Assembly (NCBI GenBank): GCA_030063045.1
Contig: JAQSEB010000020.1
Location: forward strand, 2,046,001-2,110,000
Origin: Pratylenchus scribneri
Lineage: Eukaryota; Nematoda; Chromadorea; Rhabditida; Pratylenchidae
Direction of reading: 5' to 3'
DNA length: 64,000 nt
Shown piece after piece: positions 1 through 11,010 of the stretch (the first letter of the stretch is position 1; every line of letters begins with the position of its first letter). The position numbers and the translations under genes are program-made. The notes beneath the pieces are model-generated. The model did not search any database. It was not told the DNA's origin and saw only the letters and a list, made by a program, of their open reading frames with translations.

Positions 1-132
1 GAAAATAATGAACCAACAAAATTGATGGAAAATGATTTGAGGAGTGAATGGAAATGGAATTCAGAAGAACAAAAAATGGAAAAGGAACAAAAGAAAGAAC
101 GACCACATCTTTGGGCACACCAATACATTTGA
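1..132 (+). CDS. 3' end of an unidentified gene (partial)
   Basis: The frame starting at base 1 is open and ends at TGA (130-132). It is very rich in Glu, Lys, Trp and Asn, with a charged stretch EEQKMEKEQKKERPHLW. The composition looks like the hydrophilic C-terminal tail of a protein whose other exons lie left of the window. No family can be assigned from 43 residues. It converges on the minus-strand exon that ends at 190, leaving under 60 nt between the two stop codons. It could be a chance open frame, because there is no second exon to support it. Confidence 0.4.
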   Translation, partial: ENNEPTKLMENDLRSEWKWNSEEQKMEKEQKKERPHLWAHQYI

Positions 133-189
133 ATCATTCACACCTATTTATTTTTGTTCTTTGCCCTCAAATGGAATGAATGTTCCAAA

Positions 190-470
190 TTATTTTTTTT
201 TATTATTCATATTTTTGAAATAAAAATTTGGCCAAGAATGATTAAAATTTGTGTCATTTTTAGTCAAATTTGGGATTCCATTGGAATTTGGCCTTTGGCA
301 TTTTTCAATAGCTTTGATTGTCGTCATTGTCAATTTCCCTCCGAAACCATATTTTGGAGTGTCGATGACCAAGGAATATTTTTGGAAGGGGAAACCCCCA
401 CGACCCCAATAATCATTCACCGAGGAATTTTCGTCAAAGAAAATCGGCGGCCATTCCATTCCGCCTGATC
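190..470 (-). CDS. last exon of an unidentified protein
   Basis: Reading down from about 468, after a possible acceptor ending GTGATCAG, the minus strand encodes roughly 90 residues and stops at 190. The segment contains FFDENSSVNDYWGRGGFPF and a later IDTPKYGFGGKL, an aromatic and glycine pattern typical of an ordered extracellular or beta-rich domain rather than a random frame. The last 40 residues are Asn/Lys-rich. An ATG is present at 459, so an 89-residue protein is possible, but an upstream exon is more likely. I do not recognise the family. The opposite-strand frame over the same DNA is less protein-like. Confidence 0.4.
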
Positions 471-737
471 ACTTCCGCTTCGCCATCCATCGTCAATCCC
501 AATCCAAATTTAAATGAGTCACCAAAAGCCGACCAAATAAAAAGCCACCAAATTTGGCGCATTCACATCAAAAGAAAGGGGCAAAGAATAAAGTATTATA
601 TTTTTTTGCTGATCACACGGCAGATGGCACTTCATTATTAATTAATCATTATTCACTTGAATTCTTGATATCCTTTTCATTTCAAAGGTCCAAAAAAGTA
701 AGAAATGAGCACAAAATTACCATTTTATCTCCCTAAA

Positions 738-2554
738 ATGGCCTTCAAATCCTTATCCTCAAATTCACGTCAATTTCACTTTTTCAATCGAGTCCGGCAT
801 CTCATTTTGGCCATTTCCACAATTTGCCTTTCACTCATTGTTGCCAATGCTCAGGCCATGAATTTTGCCGTATTTTGATGGAATATTTAATTAAAATGTT
901 CACCTAAAATTGTTAGATTATTTGTGGCAAAGGAAATGCCACCAATTCATCCAATGCCCAAATAAATTCTACAAATTTTGGGCCAGAAGATCTCAAGGAA
1001 AAACAAAAGAATTTGCTACTTTCAATTGCCGCCGTTGGCACACTTTTGGGCACTTTACCAATCAATTGGATTACATCAAAATTTGGAATACGGTACTGGT
1101 GTCAATTTTGGCATTAATTCTCAATATTCACATTCCCATCAGATGGATGATCACCATTTATTCTCTGATCAGTTCCATTTCCACTCTTCTTTTGCCAATT
1201 GCCTTCAACTATTTTCCCCTTTTATTGGCCATTCGTTTGTTCCAGGGTTTTGCCGTTGCCATTTCATATATTGCCATGGGTTTTTGTCCCTTCATTCCAC
1301 ATTTCCTTATTCCATTTTTAGGCGCAATCACCGCAGAATGGGCTCCCCTCAATGAATCTGGCCTATTCATTTGCATCGTTTCTTGCCATTTTCAATTTGG
1401 CCCACTTTTCATTAATCCATTGGCCGGCGAATTTTGTGATTTTGGTTGGCAATGGACATTCTACATTTCGGGCACCATTTCCCTCATTAGTTGCCTTCTT
1501 TTCTTCCTCTTATTTCGGGATACTCCTCAACAACATTTGTATGCTGAATATTCCAAAATAAATTAATATTTCCCTTTATAGTTTGATCAGTGAATGGGAA
1601 AAGGGAATAATTGGCGAAGGCAAAATGCAAATTTGCAAAATGGAAAATGGCCAAAAAGTTCCATACCTTAAAATGGTAAATTCGAATATTTTCTATATTA
1701 TATTCCCTTTTTTAATAGCTCTCGGATTTTGTCATTTGGGGTTTGATTATTTCAAATGTTGGTGCCACATTCGGCAATCAAATTTTCAATACATTGGGCC
1801 CAAAATATTTGAACACTGTTCGTTAAATTATTTCTTAATTCATTCATAATTCCCTCCTCCAAATCATCATAGATATTCGTCGATTCCCACAAAACTTTGA
1901 CAGGTTTTTTGTCGGCATTTCCATATTCTTTGGCAATTTGTGTTAAATTGTTGGCCGGTCCATTGAGTGATTGGCTGGGAACGAGAATTTCCGAAAGGGC
2001 AAGGGTCATTTTGTTCACCAGCATTTCACAGGCAAATTCCCCACCATTTATTCCATATTTGGCCACAATTTCAGTTTGTCATGGCCGCTCTTTTCATCAC
2101 AATTTCTTTGCTTCCAAATTCCCAAAAGTTTTTGCTCATTTCCTGTTACACTGCTGTCACTCCATTTGCTGGTCTTTGGCAGGTTGGAGCCGTCAAATGT
2201 GCCCAATTGGTGGGAAAATCAAAGAATAAATGGATTAATTTAATTTTAATTCCATTTTTAGAGTGCCAGACACTTTGCCTCCTCAATTTTTTCGTGGAAC
2301 ACTTTCATCAGTTATTTGATTGTTTTGTAAGCCAAAGAATAAATATTTTAATCGAATTTATTTCCAAAAGAATTTTGACCCAATTGACAACCACAAATGA
2401 GGAACACTGGTCCCACATTTTTATTGCCATTGCCGCAATCCAAATTTTGACGACAATTTTCTTCAATTTCACCGTCCGTGTGGCCCCAAGGCCATGGGCA
2501 ATAATTGGAAAAGGGGAAGGAGAGGAGGAGAAGGGAAATGTGGATAAATATTAA
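738..2554 (+). CDS. SLC17-type major facilitator anion transporter
   Basis: A multi-pass transporter of the SLC17 family (sodium/phosphate, vesicular glutamate and sialin-like carriers), expected to move organic or inorganic anions across plasma or vesicle membranes. Ten exons are traced: 738-869, 917-1092, 1143-1279, 1322-1538, 1582-1675, 1719-1817, 1873-2031, 2075-2209, 2262-2326 and 2371-2554, giving about 465 residues, the usual family length. Family features are the first helix after RVRHLILA, an N-glycosylated loop (GNATNSS), AAVGTLLGTLPINWI, then the amphipathic SKFGIRW loop, AEWAPLNES, and LAGPLSDWLG later. The seventh intron (2032-2074) needs a GC donor; reading through it puts the downstream exon out of frame. 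The ATG was chosen because the protein then begins just before the first helix, as in relatives. It is convergent with the desaturase gene. The substrate cannot be told from sequence alone. Confidence 0.93.
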
Positions 2555-2804
2555 TGAAAAATGGCAATGAGGAATTCGACGAATCACCGAATGAAATTGA
2601 AATGGTGATGATTGATGAATGGGCCAAATTGGCCAAAACACAATTTTTTATATTCCCATACATAAATTAAATATATTTTTGTACATTTTTGAATGCAATT
2701 TTTTATTTTCCGAATTGCTCATAAAAATATGTTCAAAATTTGTTGTTATTCACCCAAAGTTTTGCCATCAATAAATTCATTCTTTTCATTTTCATTCATT
2801 CACA

Positions 2805-4159
2805 TCAACCGGATTCCCTTCCTTTTTGTTGCGTTGCTTCGGCCTGCAAAACTTTTTCCAATTGTCGATTCATTTGCCGTTGGACGGTGGCCTCGTCCAT
2901 TGTTTTCAAATCGTAGGCCCAACCAATTTTGGCGAAAAATTCAATGAAAAGTCGGCTGAAATTGAAGACGCCCATCATTTCGGATGTTCGATAATCTTGC
3001 GGGAAAGTGTGATGCTGAAATTGGGGGAATTTATTTTGAATTTTTTTGATGTGAATTTCTCACATAATTGTGCCCTCCTTCGCCCCAAGCAGTCAAGGTG
3101 GTCAACATTGATTCGGTTGCTTTGATGTTCACATCGTATGGTTTATAGCCAAAACTGAAATATTAAAATATAATCCGGGAAATTAATTAATTTTTGGGCA
3201 CAAACGTGTGGGCGGCGGAATTGATGAACCAAGTTGCATGCAAATTCAGGCAATAACGGAATAGGGCGGCCGTACAAAATGCGATCCAGGCAGATTCACC
3301 CCAAAAATAGACGGGAATGGCAGTTGGGAGAAGAAAGCAGAAAATGGCCACCAATGGGAGGTAATATCTGAAAATTAGGAATGGGGGATAAATTGAGGAG
3401 GGCTTAAATGGTCCTTACTTTCGTTGGAAGGCCAAAATGGGTTCAGATTCGAGATCGCTCATGTCAAGAGTTCTTCCCTTCTCAATCACCAATGGATGTT
3501 TTTTCATCAAAAGCCAACCTAAAAAGGTAAAAATAAAATTAATTAAAATTAACTAATAAATTACCCATATGGGAGAAGAAAAAGCCTCGATTGATGTTAT
3601 GCCTGAAGTGGGATGGGATTATTTTGAAGGAAGGAATAGAGGGACTGACGGATCGGCATCCGTGTCCGTCCATTTGTGATGGCATCGATGGTCCCTGGAC
3701 CATTCGATGACATCATTTTGGAATGCCACACAATTCATTGCCACCAAAATGGCCTTCAATGGGGCTTTGGCTTTGTAGCTTTTGTGGGACCAAAGTCGAT
3801 GTGGCCCAGCCGTGATGCCAACTCCACTGACCATCCACAAGAACAGTGTCCAGGCAACGGATGCCCAAGTGGCGGTGGTGAATAATTGGTAGAGGCCAAT
3901 GGTGGCACCCGTTTGAAGGACCATGTACAAGGCAACATTCCTCCAAACAATCGCTGGCTTGAATTTAGCCTGAAAATTTACAATGAATAACTTGAAATTT
4001 GGAATTGGTTAATTAATTTACCTGCTTTGCTTTTTCTTCCAAATCCTTCAGCTCATTCACTTCCATTGCCAAAAACATTCCATCCGCTTCGGTCAATCTT
4101 TGAACATTTACTCTGTTCCTCGTTTTCGTTTCGGTGATTGTTTCTGTTGATGGCGGCAT
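2805..4159 (-). CDS. stearoyl-CoA (delta-9) fatty acid desaturase
   Basis: A membrane-bound acyl-CoA desaturase that puts a cis-9 double bond into saturated acyl-CoA in the endoplasmic reticulum, related to the C. elegans FAT-5/6/7 group. Seven exons on the minus strand: 4159-4022, 3969-3650, 3602-3565, 3518-3419, 3367-3206, 3154-3064 and 3014-2805, about 352 residues. All three di-iron histidine boxes are present: HRLWSH, HRCHHK (the usual HRVHH with Cys for Val) and GGHNYHHTFPQDY. The TDADPHNINRGFFFSHMGWLL stretch that follows the second box in the family is split by the exon 2/3 and 3/4 junctions. The N-terminal ~46 residues are hydrophilic and unlike the core, as is common. The start is the first ATG in frame, just after stops. 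The gene lies head-to-head with the Kunitz gene, with array 1 between them. Confidence 0.95.
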
Positions 4160-4795
4160 TTCGAGAATATTATTGAGTTTAGGCTAAAAGTAAATTGGAT
4201 TAATTAATATTAAATTGATAAATTCTATTTGAATGAGTGGAGGAGGCCAAGGAAATTTGTGGGTTGTTCGCATTGGCCTCATCGCCTTTATATTTTGGAC
4301 GAGGCCCCTTGGATGGGGTGATCAACAATTCACCCAAAATCATTCATTTTTTCCTCCTTCCATTCCCGGAATCACGTGAAAAATGGTGTGGAAATTGCAA
4401 AAGTGAATTGCCCTCCATGCACATCCAATTCCCTCCCTCTTTCCCTTTTATCATTTCATTGCCACCTGCTCAACTCCAACCAAAAAGAGCAATGAACATT
4501 CCTTTTCCAAATAAAATCAGCAGAACAACATGGTTTTTGGTGGAGGCCGAAGTCCCATTAAAAAGAAAACTAATAAATAAATTGTTTTTATCAGTGAAAG
4601 GAGGGGAGGGAATGCTGAAATACATGCCATCCAACATCCATCCATTCATCAGGGTGATTGTCCATACCACAAAAATGGAGCATTTCAGAAAAAGAATGAA
4701 ATTTCGATTAAACTGTGGAGGAAAAGTTCATTTTTATTCCTTTTGAAAATTAAAATGTAAAATAAAATTCACAAAAATGATTGAATTCCATTAAT
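4160..4795. other. non-coding or unresolved stretch
   Basis: Upstream of the desaturase. A 169-codon plus-strand frame (4237-4746) and a 66-codon minus-strand frame (4470-4670) are open here, but neither resembles a known protein and no good partner exons were found. It may hold the desaturase promoter and 5' leader. I see no RNA gene. Confidence 0.3.
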
Positions 4796-5405
4796 GAAGA
4801 AACACAATCAGGCGGAATTGTTTAGATGAAACACAAACAGGCGGAATTATTTAGATGAAACACAAACAGGCGGAATTATTTAGATGAAACACAAACAGGC
4901 GGAATTATTTAGATGAAACACAAACAGGCGGAATTATTTAGATGAAACATAAACAGGCGGAATTATTTAGATGAAACACAAACAGGCGGAATTATTTAGA
5001 TGAAACACAAACAGGCGGAATTATTCTAAGCGAAAACACAAACAGGCGGAATTATTCTAAGCGAAAACACAAACAGGCGGAATTATTCTAAGCGAAAACA
5101 CAAACAGGCGGAATTATTCTAAGCGAAAACACAAAACAGGCGGAATTATTCTAAGCGAAAACACAAACAGGCGGAATTATTCTAAGCGAAAGCACAAACA
5201 GGCAGAATTATTCTAAGCGAAAACACAAAACAGGGGGAATTATTTTAAGCGAAAAAGACAAACAGCGGCAGAATTAGTTAGATGAAAGAAACACAAACAG
5301 GCGGAATTATTAGATGAAACACAAAACGGCGAAATTTGTTAGATGAAACACAAAACCGGTGGAATTTGTTAGATGAAACACAAAACCGGTGGAATTATTC
5401 TTAAT
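4796..5405. repeat. minisatellite array 1 (about 29-31 nt unit)
   Basis: About 20 tandem copies. The core is AGGCGGAATTATT followed by a variable joint and then AACACAAAC. Two subtypes are arranged in blocks. The first third uses the joint TAGATGAAACAC (29-nt unit). The middle uses CTAAGCGAAAACAC (31-nt unit). The last copies decay back to the first type, with many point changes (AAACCGGTGG). It lies between two divergent genes. Confidence 0.97.
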
Positions 5406-5406
5406 C

Positions 5407-5655
5407 TAAATTTCAATTAAATTGTTTATTACTTTTTGTTATGGTTTAAAACCAATTTAATTTTTATAAAAAATAATAGAGCTCACCAAACTACTTCGAT
5501 TGGTATAATTTTTGACATGATTTATTCAAAAATAAAAAGGTTTTAAACCAAAATATAAAAGTAGCACTTTTTAGAATATTCGTTCCAATTAAATTATTTA
5601 TTACTTTTTGGTATGGGTTTAAAACCAATTAATTTTTATAAAATATAATAAAATA
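5407..5655 (+). repeat. imperfect ~70-nt direct repeat
   Basis: Two copies of an AT-rich segment about 175 nt apart, at about 5407-5482 and 5584-5655. Both contain TTTATTACTTTTTG, TTTAAAACCAATT and TTTTTATAAAA in the same order, with a few substitutions. They abut the right end of array 1 and may belong to the element that carries it. Confidence 0.8.
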
Positions 5656-6215
5656 TTCATAGCCAAAATATAAAGCTAGCTATATGCTTTTTTGATGTTG
5701 CTTTGGCCCAAAGAAAGTGTCATTTTTCATGAACATTCGAAAATCAAGGAAAAAACAATGAGAACAACAAAATCAGCCAAAGAAGAAGCTCCAAAGAAAA
5801 TCCATTATTTCCTCTCACATAATTCCCCCCGATGTCCGAATCAATCATTTTCATTGGGTGGGGGATGGATCATTTGCAGCAGGACAACACATTTGTGGCC
5901 AAGTCGATCCGCGCGGCTACCTTGCGGCCTCTCATCGAGTAAATAAAGTGGAGTGAGGGAAAATGAGAAGAAGTGGGAGTTGAGGACAATGGCTGGACGA
6001 ATGAATGGATGGGAAAGGATTATGGATATGAGGAAAAGGAATCGATGGAGGGAAGAAGACAGTTCACGAACGAGTTAAACTGCGCGAATTGGATCGGGAA
6101 AAGGAATCAGGCCTCTGGTCAGTGGCGATCGATCCCCCTAATTTCCCTTCCATTGGCCAAAAGTCATTCATTCATTCATTCATTGAAATATCCCCTCTCT
6201 CTTTTTTTTGTGAAA
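5656..6215. other. intergenic, upstream of the Kunitz gene
   Basis: Contains a short CATT tetranucleotide run (about 6167-6185) and a plus-strand frame without family resemblance. It probably includes the promoter and leader of the gene starting at 6216. No motif can be assigned. Confidence 0.4.
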
Positions 6216-9200
6216 ATGATCCCCCATCGTCCGTTGCTGATCCTCCTATTCTGCGCATTTGCCTCGACTCCATCGAAGAGCAGTGAGGAGGAGAATGCCT
6301 TGTTGGGTGCATTGAAAAGGGTCATTTTGAGCACAGCACCGGCGGTAATTTCCTCTCAAATTCCTTTCCAATTTAATCCAATAATTCAAGGGACTTTTGA
6401 AAAATTTGACTCGAATCACTCTATATCGGAATTTGCCAGCCCAAACCCAAGTGATCAATTTCCCTACAGAAAATGGCCAAATTCCCCAGCAACGGGGAAT
6501 GCCAATTGCCTTTTCCAGTTATCCATCATCAAAATCACAGCAACAAAGTTATCTTCAAATTCCAAACTTTTATTTCCAAATCCCCCATTCCAGCAGGTCT
6601 TTCCCTCGCAAATCCTTGTGATCAACCCCAACAAGTTGGCACCGGCCCATATCGGTTATTATTTCCTTTGCCAATATTCATTTATTCATTCATTTTATTC
6701 AGAATCCCTCGTTGGTTCTTCAATCCCAGCCATTCCCAATGTGAACTTTTCTATTGGTCCGGTTGTTGCGGAAATTCCAACAATTTTGCCAATCGTGAAA
6801 TGTGCCAACGTTCATGCGAAGGTCCATCCACACCTTCCTTTCCACGTCTAAACCCATTAAATCCCAATTTTAAACCCATCCATTTATTTATTTCTTTTCT
6901 CAATTCCAGTCGCCCCCAAATCATCATCATCCACTAAATCTGCTGCCATTCCCAGCCAATATCCCACCAAATTTCCCCAACATAATTCACTCACTTATTT
7001 GACCCAAAAGGCTACATTTTCCACAACATTTTCCCCCATTGATTCTGAATTTTCTCATCCCCAATTTCCCATCACTCCTCCTCCTCATGGCCAACAAATC
7101 AATGATGGCCTTCCTGCTGATTGGATTTCACTGGAAGGGAATGTTGAAGAAGAAGTTGCCGAGAAAGAATTGGCAAATTGGCGACGAGCATCTTCCCTAA
7201 TAGGTTAAACCCCTCTTCTAATTGAATGAATTAACATGTTTCCCCATTCCATTTTGCTGTATATTCTCCCAATAATTTATTCATTCAATCACAGAGACCC
7301 CAGTGGCTGCGAATCCATGCGCATTTGGCACAAACACAAATCAAATGCTTCTTTGCCAACCGGCCGCCCCTTCAATTTGTCCTGGCCCACAATTTTGTCA
7401 TGTTGGGGACAGTCCAATCACCACCGTTTGCTGCAATAAACCAGGCAAAAAAATATTCCAAATATTTTCCAATTATTTTTCTTCTTTTGAAGCTTCCGTT
7501 GATGTTTGCCACCAGCCCCTGAATCCGGGCATTGGCAAATCCACTTTACAACGTTGGTATTTCTATTCGCCTGCTGGACAATGTCAAACTTTCACCTATC
7601 GGGGCCTCCAAGGAAATGAGAATAATTTTTTGTCCAGGGTGGATTGTGAGCAAATTTGTCCAGGTAATCTCCAATTCCTCCTTTTTCCTAATTACCTATA
7701 TTTTTCACTTCAGCAAATCCCTGTGCCGTTGGCACTCCTTTGCGCGATATTCGAGGCCAACTTGGTTATTGTTCTGCCGCCCAACAATCAATTTGCCCTG
7801 CGGGCTTTTATTGCCATATTGGCGGGGATGCGAGGACAAGTTTATGCTGCCCAATTATGGGTAAATATTTTTAATAATTGAACACCCAATTTGGGATTTT
7901 GGGTCTTTCCTTCTTCATTCGATTAGGCAAATTAAAATGTTTTCGAATTAATTCCACTGGTTCATAGCTGGGATTATCCAATGCACATTTTAGGCCATCC
8001 TATAAATTGAAAAGTGCATTAAAATGAAACAAATAAATTGCCTGAAAATTTCCACGAATCCACAAAGAAACGGCAATTTTTTGTGCCTCCAATATGGGAC
8101 ATGCCGCATGAAGTGCCTCCTCCTCCCTTTGATCATTCGAATCGGCGTTGAACCAAAGCAACAAATCACCTATATATTTTCCCAAATCAAATTATATTCA
8201 CCCAAAATAACAAACCCCTTTCTGGGTTAATGGTCAATCCCAATTTTGGGAACACTGTGAATCCTCCTTTTTTGGCAGTTTCAACTAATAAAAGTGCAGT
8301 GGCCAATCTGTTGCCAAAATAGGCAAACCATCCTTCATCATAATTCGGTGACATTGGTTGAAGATGATCAAAATGTGGGGCATAATGGCCAAACGGATCA
8401 TATTTTAACACCTTTTTAATTGGATTAGGGATGTATAAATAAAGGGATAAAACCAGAAAATCCTCTCCGAATGCCGGGTTCAATGTCAGTATCCGTTGAA
8501 TTCGCTCAAATAATGGACGAATCACTTTTTCATGATGAAGGAGCCAAAGGCCATCCGCCTGCCTTCCTCTATGTCCCGCACTATAAGCATAACCTTCAAC
8601 CCCTTGGGATTCAACTTCACTACAAAAATGCAAAGAAATCCACAAAAATAGGGAATGCAAATTTGGACCTAGATGTACGAAATCGATGGGCAATTGCCGA
8701 TAAACTTTTGTCCAGTAAAAATTGGGGAAGTCGAAGAATTGGAGGCTTTTTATTGAGAACTTCAATTTTTATATTTTCATAGCCAATTTGTCGAATAAAA
8801 CATTCAAATCCTTCTTTTGGCAAAGGAATCCTCGGTGAACGACAATGTTCAAGCATTGATCGGGGCCATGTATTTTTGATGTCCTAAAATTTATTAGAAA
8901 TAATCAAAAATATCAAAAGTGACTTCATTTTGGAGAAAATTAGACATTTCAATTGTGGCATTATCCAATTTGGCCTGAATAAATGTTACAAAAATGAAGG
9001 AAATAAAAAGTAAAATGAACATTAATTTGTGGAGGAATAAATGTTGATTTGATGGATGCTTTTTTTTCTTTTTGAATATGCAAAAAAATGTTTGCGCATT
9101 CAATTTGGGATGGACATTCCCCTTTTAGGACCAAATATTGAATAACCAGTTCCAATTCTATTTTACTATTTTTTGCAGCCGGGAATCCTTGTTCTCAGCC

Positions 9201-11010
9201 AATGAATGCTGGCCAAGGTTTTTATCAACTTCAACGATGGTTTTGGGATGCGGCGGCCGGATGTTGTCGCCCTTTTGTTTATCGTGGCCAAAAAGGCAAT
9301 CAAAACAATTTTTGCAGTATCGAAGAATGCAATCAAGCTTGCAATGGTCTCAAATTTATTTTCGGATTTGAATATTTGAATTTTAGTCCCACTAAATCCT
9401 TGCCGTCTTCCCATTGATTTGCCTCTTCAACAATGCGAACCTGGTCCGGAAGCATGTGATGGCCGTTCAGATTTGTACTGCCATGTGGGTATGAAATGGA
9501 TTGAGGCTTATATGAAAATTATTCTAATTTCGGATTAAGGTGCCAGCACAGAAACGACCGTTTGCTGTCCGGCCGAAGAGAATCGATGTCAACAGCCAAT
9601 TGAAATTGGGGGTTAGCGAATAATGGTCATAATGTGAAGGAATATCCATTTAAATGTTTATAGAAGGCACCAACCAATTGCCTCGATTTGGCTACGATGC
9701 CCAAAATCAACAATGTCGCCAATTCGCCTATCGTGGATTGAAAGGCAATCAAAATAATTTTCTTAGCCTGGAGGAATGCGAAATGGCCTGCCTTCCGAAT
9801 CCTTGCCCATCCGGTCCATCTCCCCCATTTTATAATTAATTAATGAAATATTCAGGCACTTCATTTGTTGGCGCCGATGGCCGAATCCAAAGTTGTGCGG
9901 TGAGCACATCGATGAGTACATGCCCAAATGGATATTGGTGCCATGTTGGGGTGAATACGGCCAGCACAGTTTGCTGCCCAGATGGTCAGAATTAACCCGA
10001 AAATAATAATTGAATGTGCAAATTTAAGCTAATCCAAATCCATGCCAATTGCCAATGTCCTCCGGCGATGGTTTTGCCCGTTTGGAACGTTTTTATTTCG
10101 ATCCGGCATCAAAAAGTTGCAAATCATTCATTTATAAGGGCCTCAAAGGGAATCAGAATAATTTCCTCACATTGGTTAATTTTAATTAACATTTCTATTA
10201 ATTAATTCCCAATTCCATACACAGAGGTCATGCCAACTTGCCTGCCTTCCTTTGGACAGTTTGTTGCCCCAAAAAATTAATTAATTTACCAATTTCCGCA
10301 GATCCTTGCATTGGTCAACCCGCAAAAACTGCCAGCGGCCAAATTCTTTTCTGTTCCGCAACAAATCGAGACACTTGCCCAGTTATTTTATTCAAATTGT
10401 GTCATTTATAATTTCATTTAAAATTTAGGTGAATTTTTGGTGCCATTTGGGTGCCATTCCCGAAACGACCGTTTGTTGCCCTGGAGGTCTTTGTTCCCAC
10501 TTTTTTATTATATTAAATTCATTTTCAGCCACAAATCCATGTTCCGTCCCATTGGCCCCGGGTACGGGGAATGCTGGCCTCGCCCGATGGTCATTATTAA
10601 TTCCCCTAATCCAATTAATTTTAATTTGAAGGTATTATAATGCGGATGACCGGCAATGTGTCTCATTTCAATACAATGGAAAGCGAGGAAATCAGAATAA
10701 TTTTTTGACCCAAGATGAGTGCCAAAATATGTGCCCAGGTTGTTCACTCCCCAAATATGACCAATTAATTTTTTATTCCAGCCGCCCTTTGCCTTTTGTC
10801 CATTGACCGTGGCTCATGCAGTGGAAGGCAAACGAGATATGCGTTCAGTCGGGAAAAGGTTAAAATGGTTTAGGAATGCCCTTTATTTTGAATTGTATTC
10901 ATTGTCAGAGTCAATGCATTCCATTTGAATATTCCGGCTGTGGGGGAAATCTGAACAATTTTGGGACAATGCAAGAATGCCAACAAATTTGTGGGAATGT
11001 TCGAATTTGA
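6216..11010 (+). CDS. secreted multi-Kunitz / lustrin-repeat protein
   Basis: A secreted mosaic protein, probably an extracellular protease inhibitor or cuticle/matrix component. It starts with a signal peptide (PHRPLLILLFCAFAS), then a low-complexity linker. About twenty short exons encode seven Kunitz domains alternating with five lustrin-type cysteine-rich repeats: K1 (about 6610-6810), L1 (7300-7440), K2 (7500-7660), L2 (7720-7860), K3 (9185-9340), L3 (9390-9580), K4 (9585-9790), L4 (9790-9985), K5 (10030-10250), L5 (10305-10490), K6 (10535-10740), K7 (10785-11000). The lustrin repeats share NPC...YWCHVG...TTVCCP. K1-K6 keep the GNxNNF motif but lack the second Kunitz cysteine, beside the inhibitory loop. 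Only K7 has the six-cysteine plan, with Ser after that cysteine at the P1 position. Intron 7445-7492 uses a GC donor. Intron 7861-9178 contains a whole gene on the other strand; its phase (ATG G / CC GGG) joins correctly. Confidence 0.93.
7871..9022 (-). CDS. prolyl 4-hydroxylase, short secreted type (nested)
   Basis: A 2-oxoglutarate/Fe(II) oxygenase that hydroxylates proline in collagen-like substrates in the endoplasmic reticulum, closest in plan to short nematode PHY-3-like enzymes (about 300 residues). A signal peptide (FILLFISFIFVTFIQA) starts at 9022. The catalytic core includes YDPFGHYAPHFDH, giving the His-x-Asp iron ligands. Then come GNRLATALLLVE and GGFTVFP, then LHAACPIL with the distal His, and QKIAVSLW with the Lys expected to bind 2-oxoglutarate. 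Introns fall before DIKNTWP, within HRFRTS/SEVES, before LKYDPF, after NPER and before DGLKC. The last (8041-8000) has a GC donor; without it the frame stops after the core. The gene lies wholly in intron 7861-9178 of the Kunitz gene, its stop only 10 nt from the host donor. A longer start at 9103 is possible but would bury the signal peptide. Confidence 0.9.

Noticed and set aside
190..468. Plus-strand 104-codon frame as a gene
   Set aside because: It is the antisense of a more protein-like minus-strand exon and has no family resemblance.
910..1566. 218-codon frame over the SLC17 gene as a single exon
   Set aside because: It merges two introns and changes frame relative to the conserved LLSIAAVGTLLGTL segment. 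The spliced model fits the family.
4796..5405. CRISPR-like array
   Set aside because: Units are contiguous without unique spacers, the sequence is from an animal nucleus, and no cas genes are present. It is a minisatellite, as are the other three arrays.
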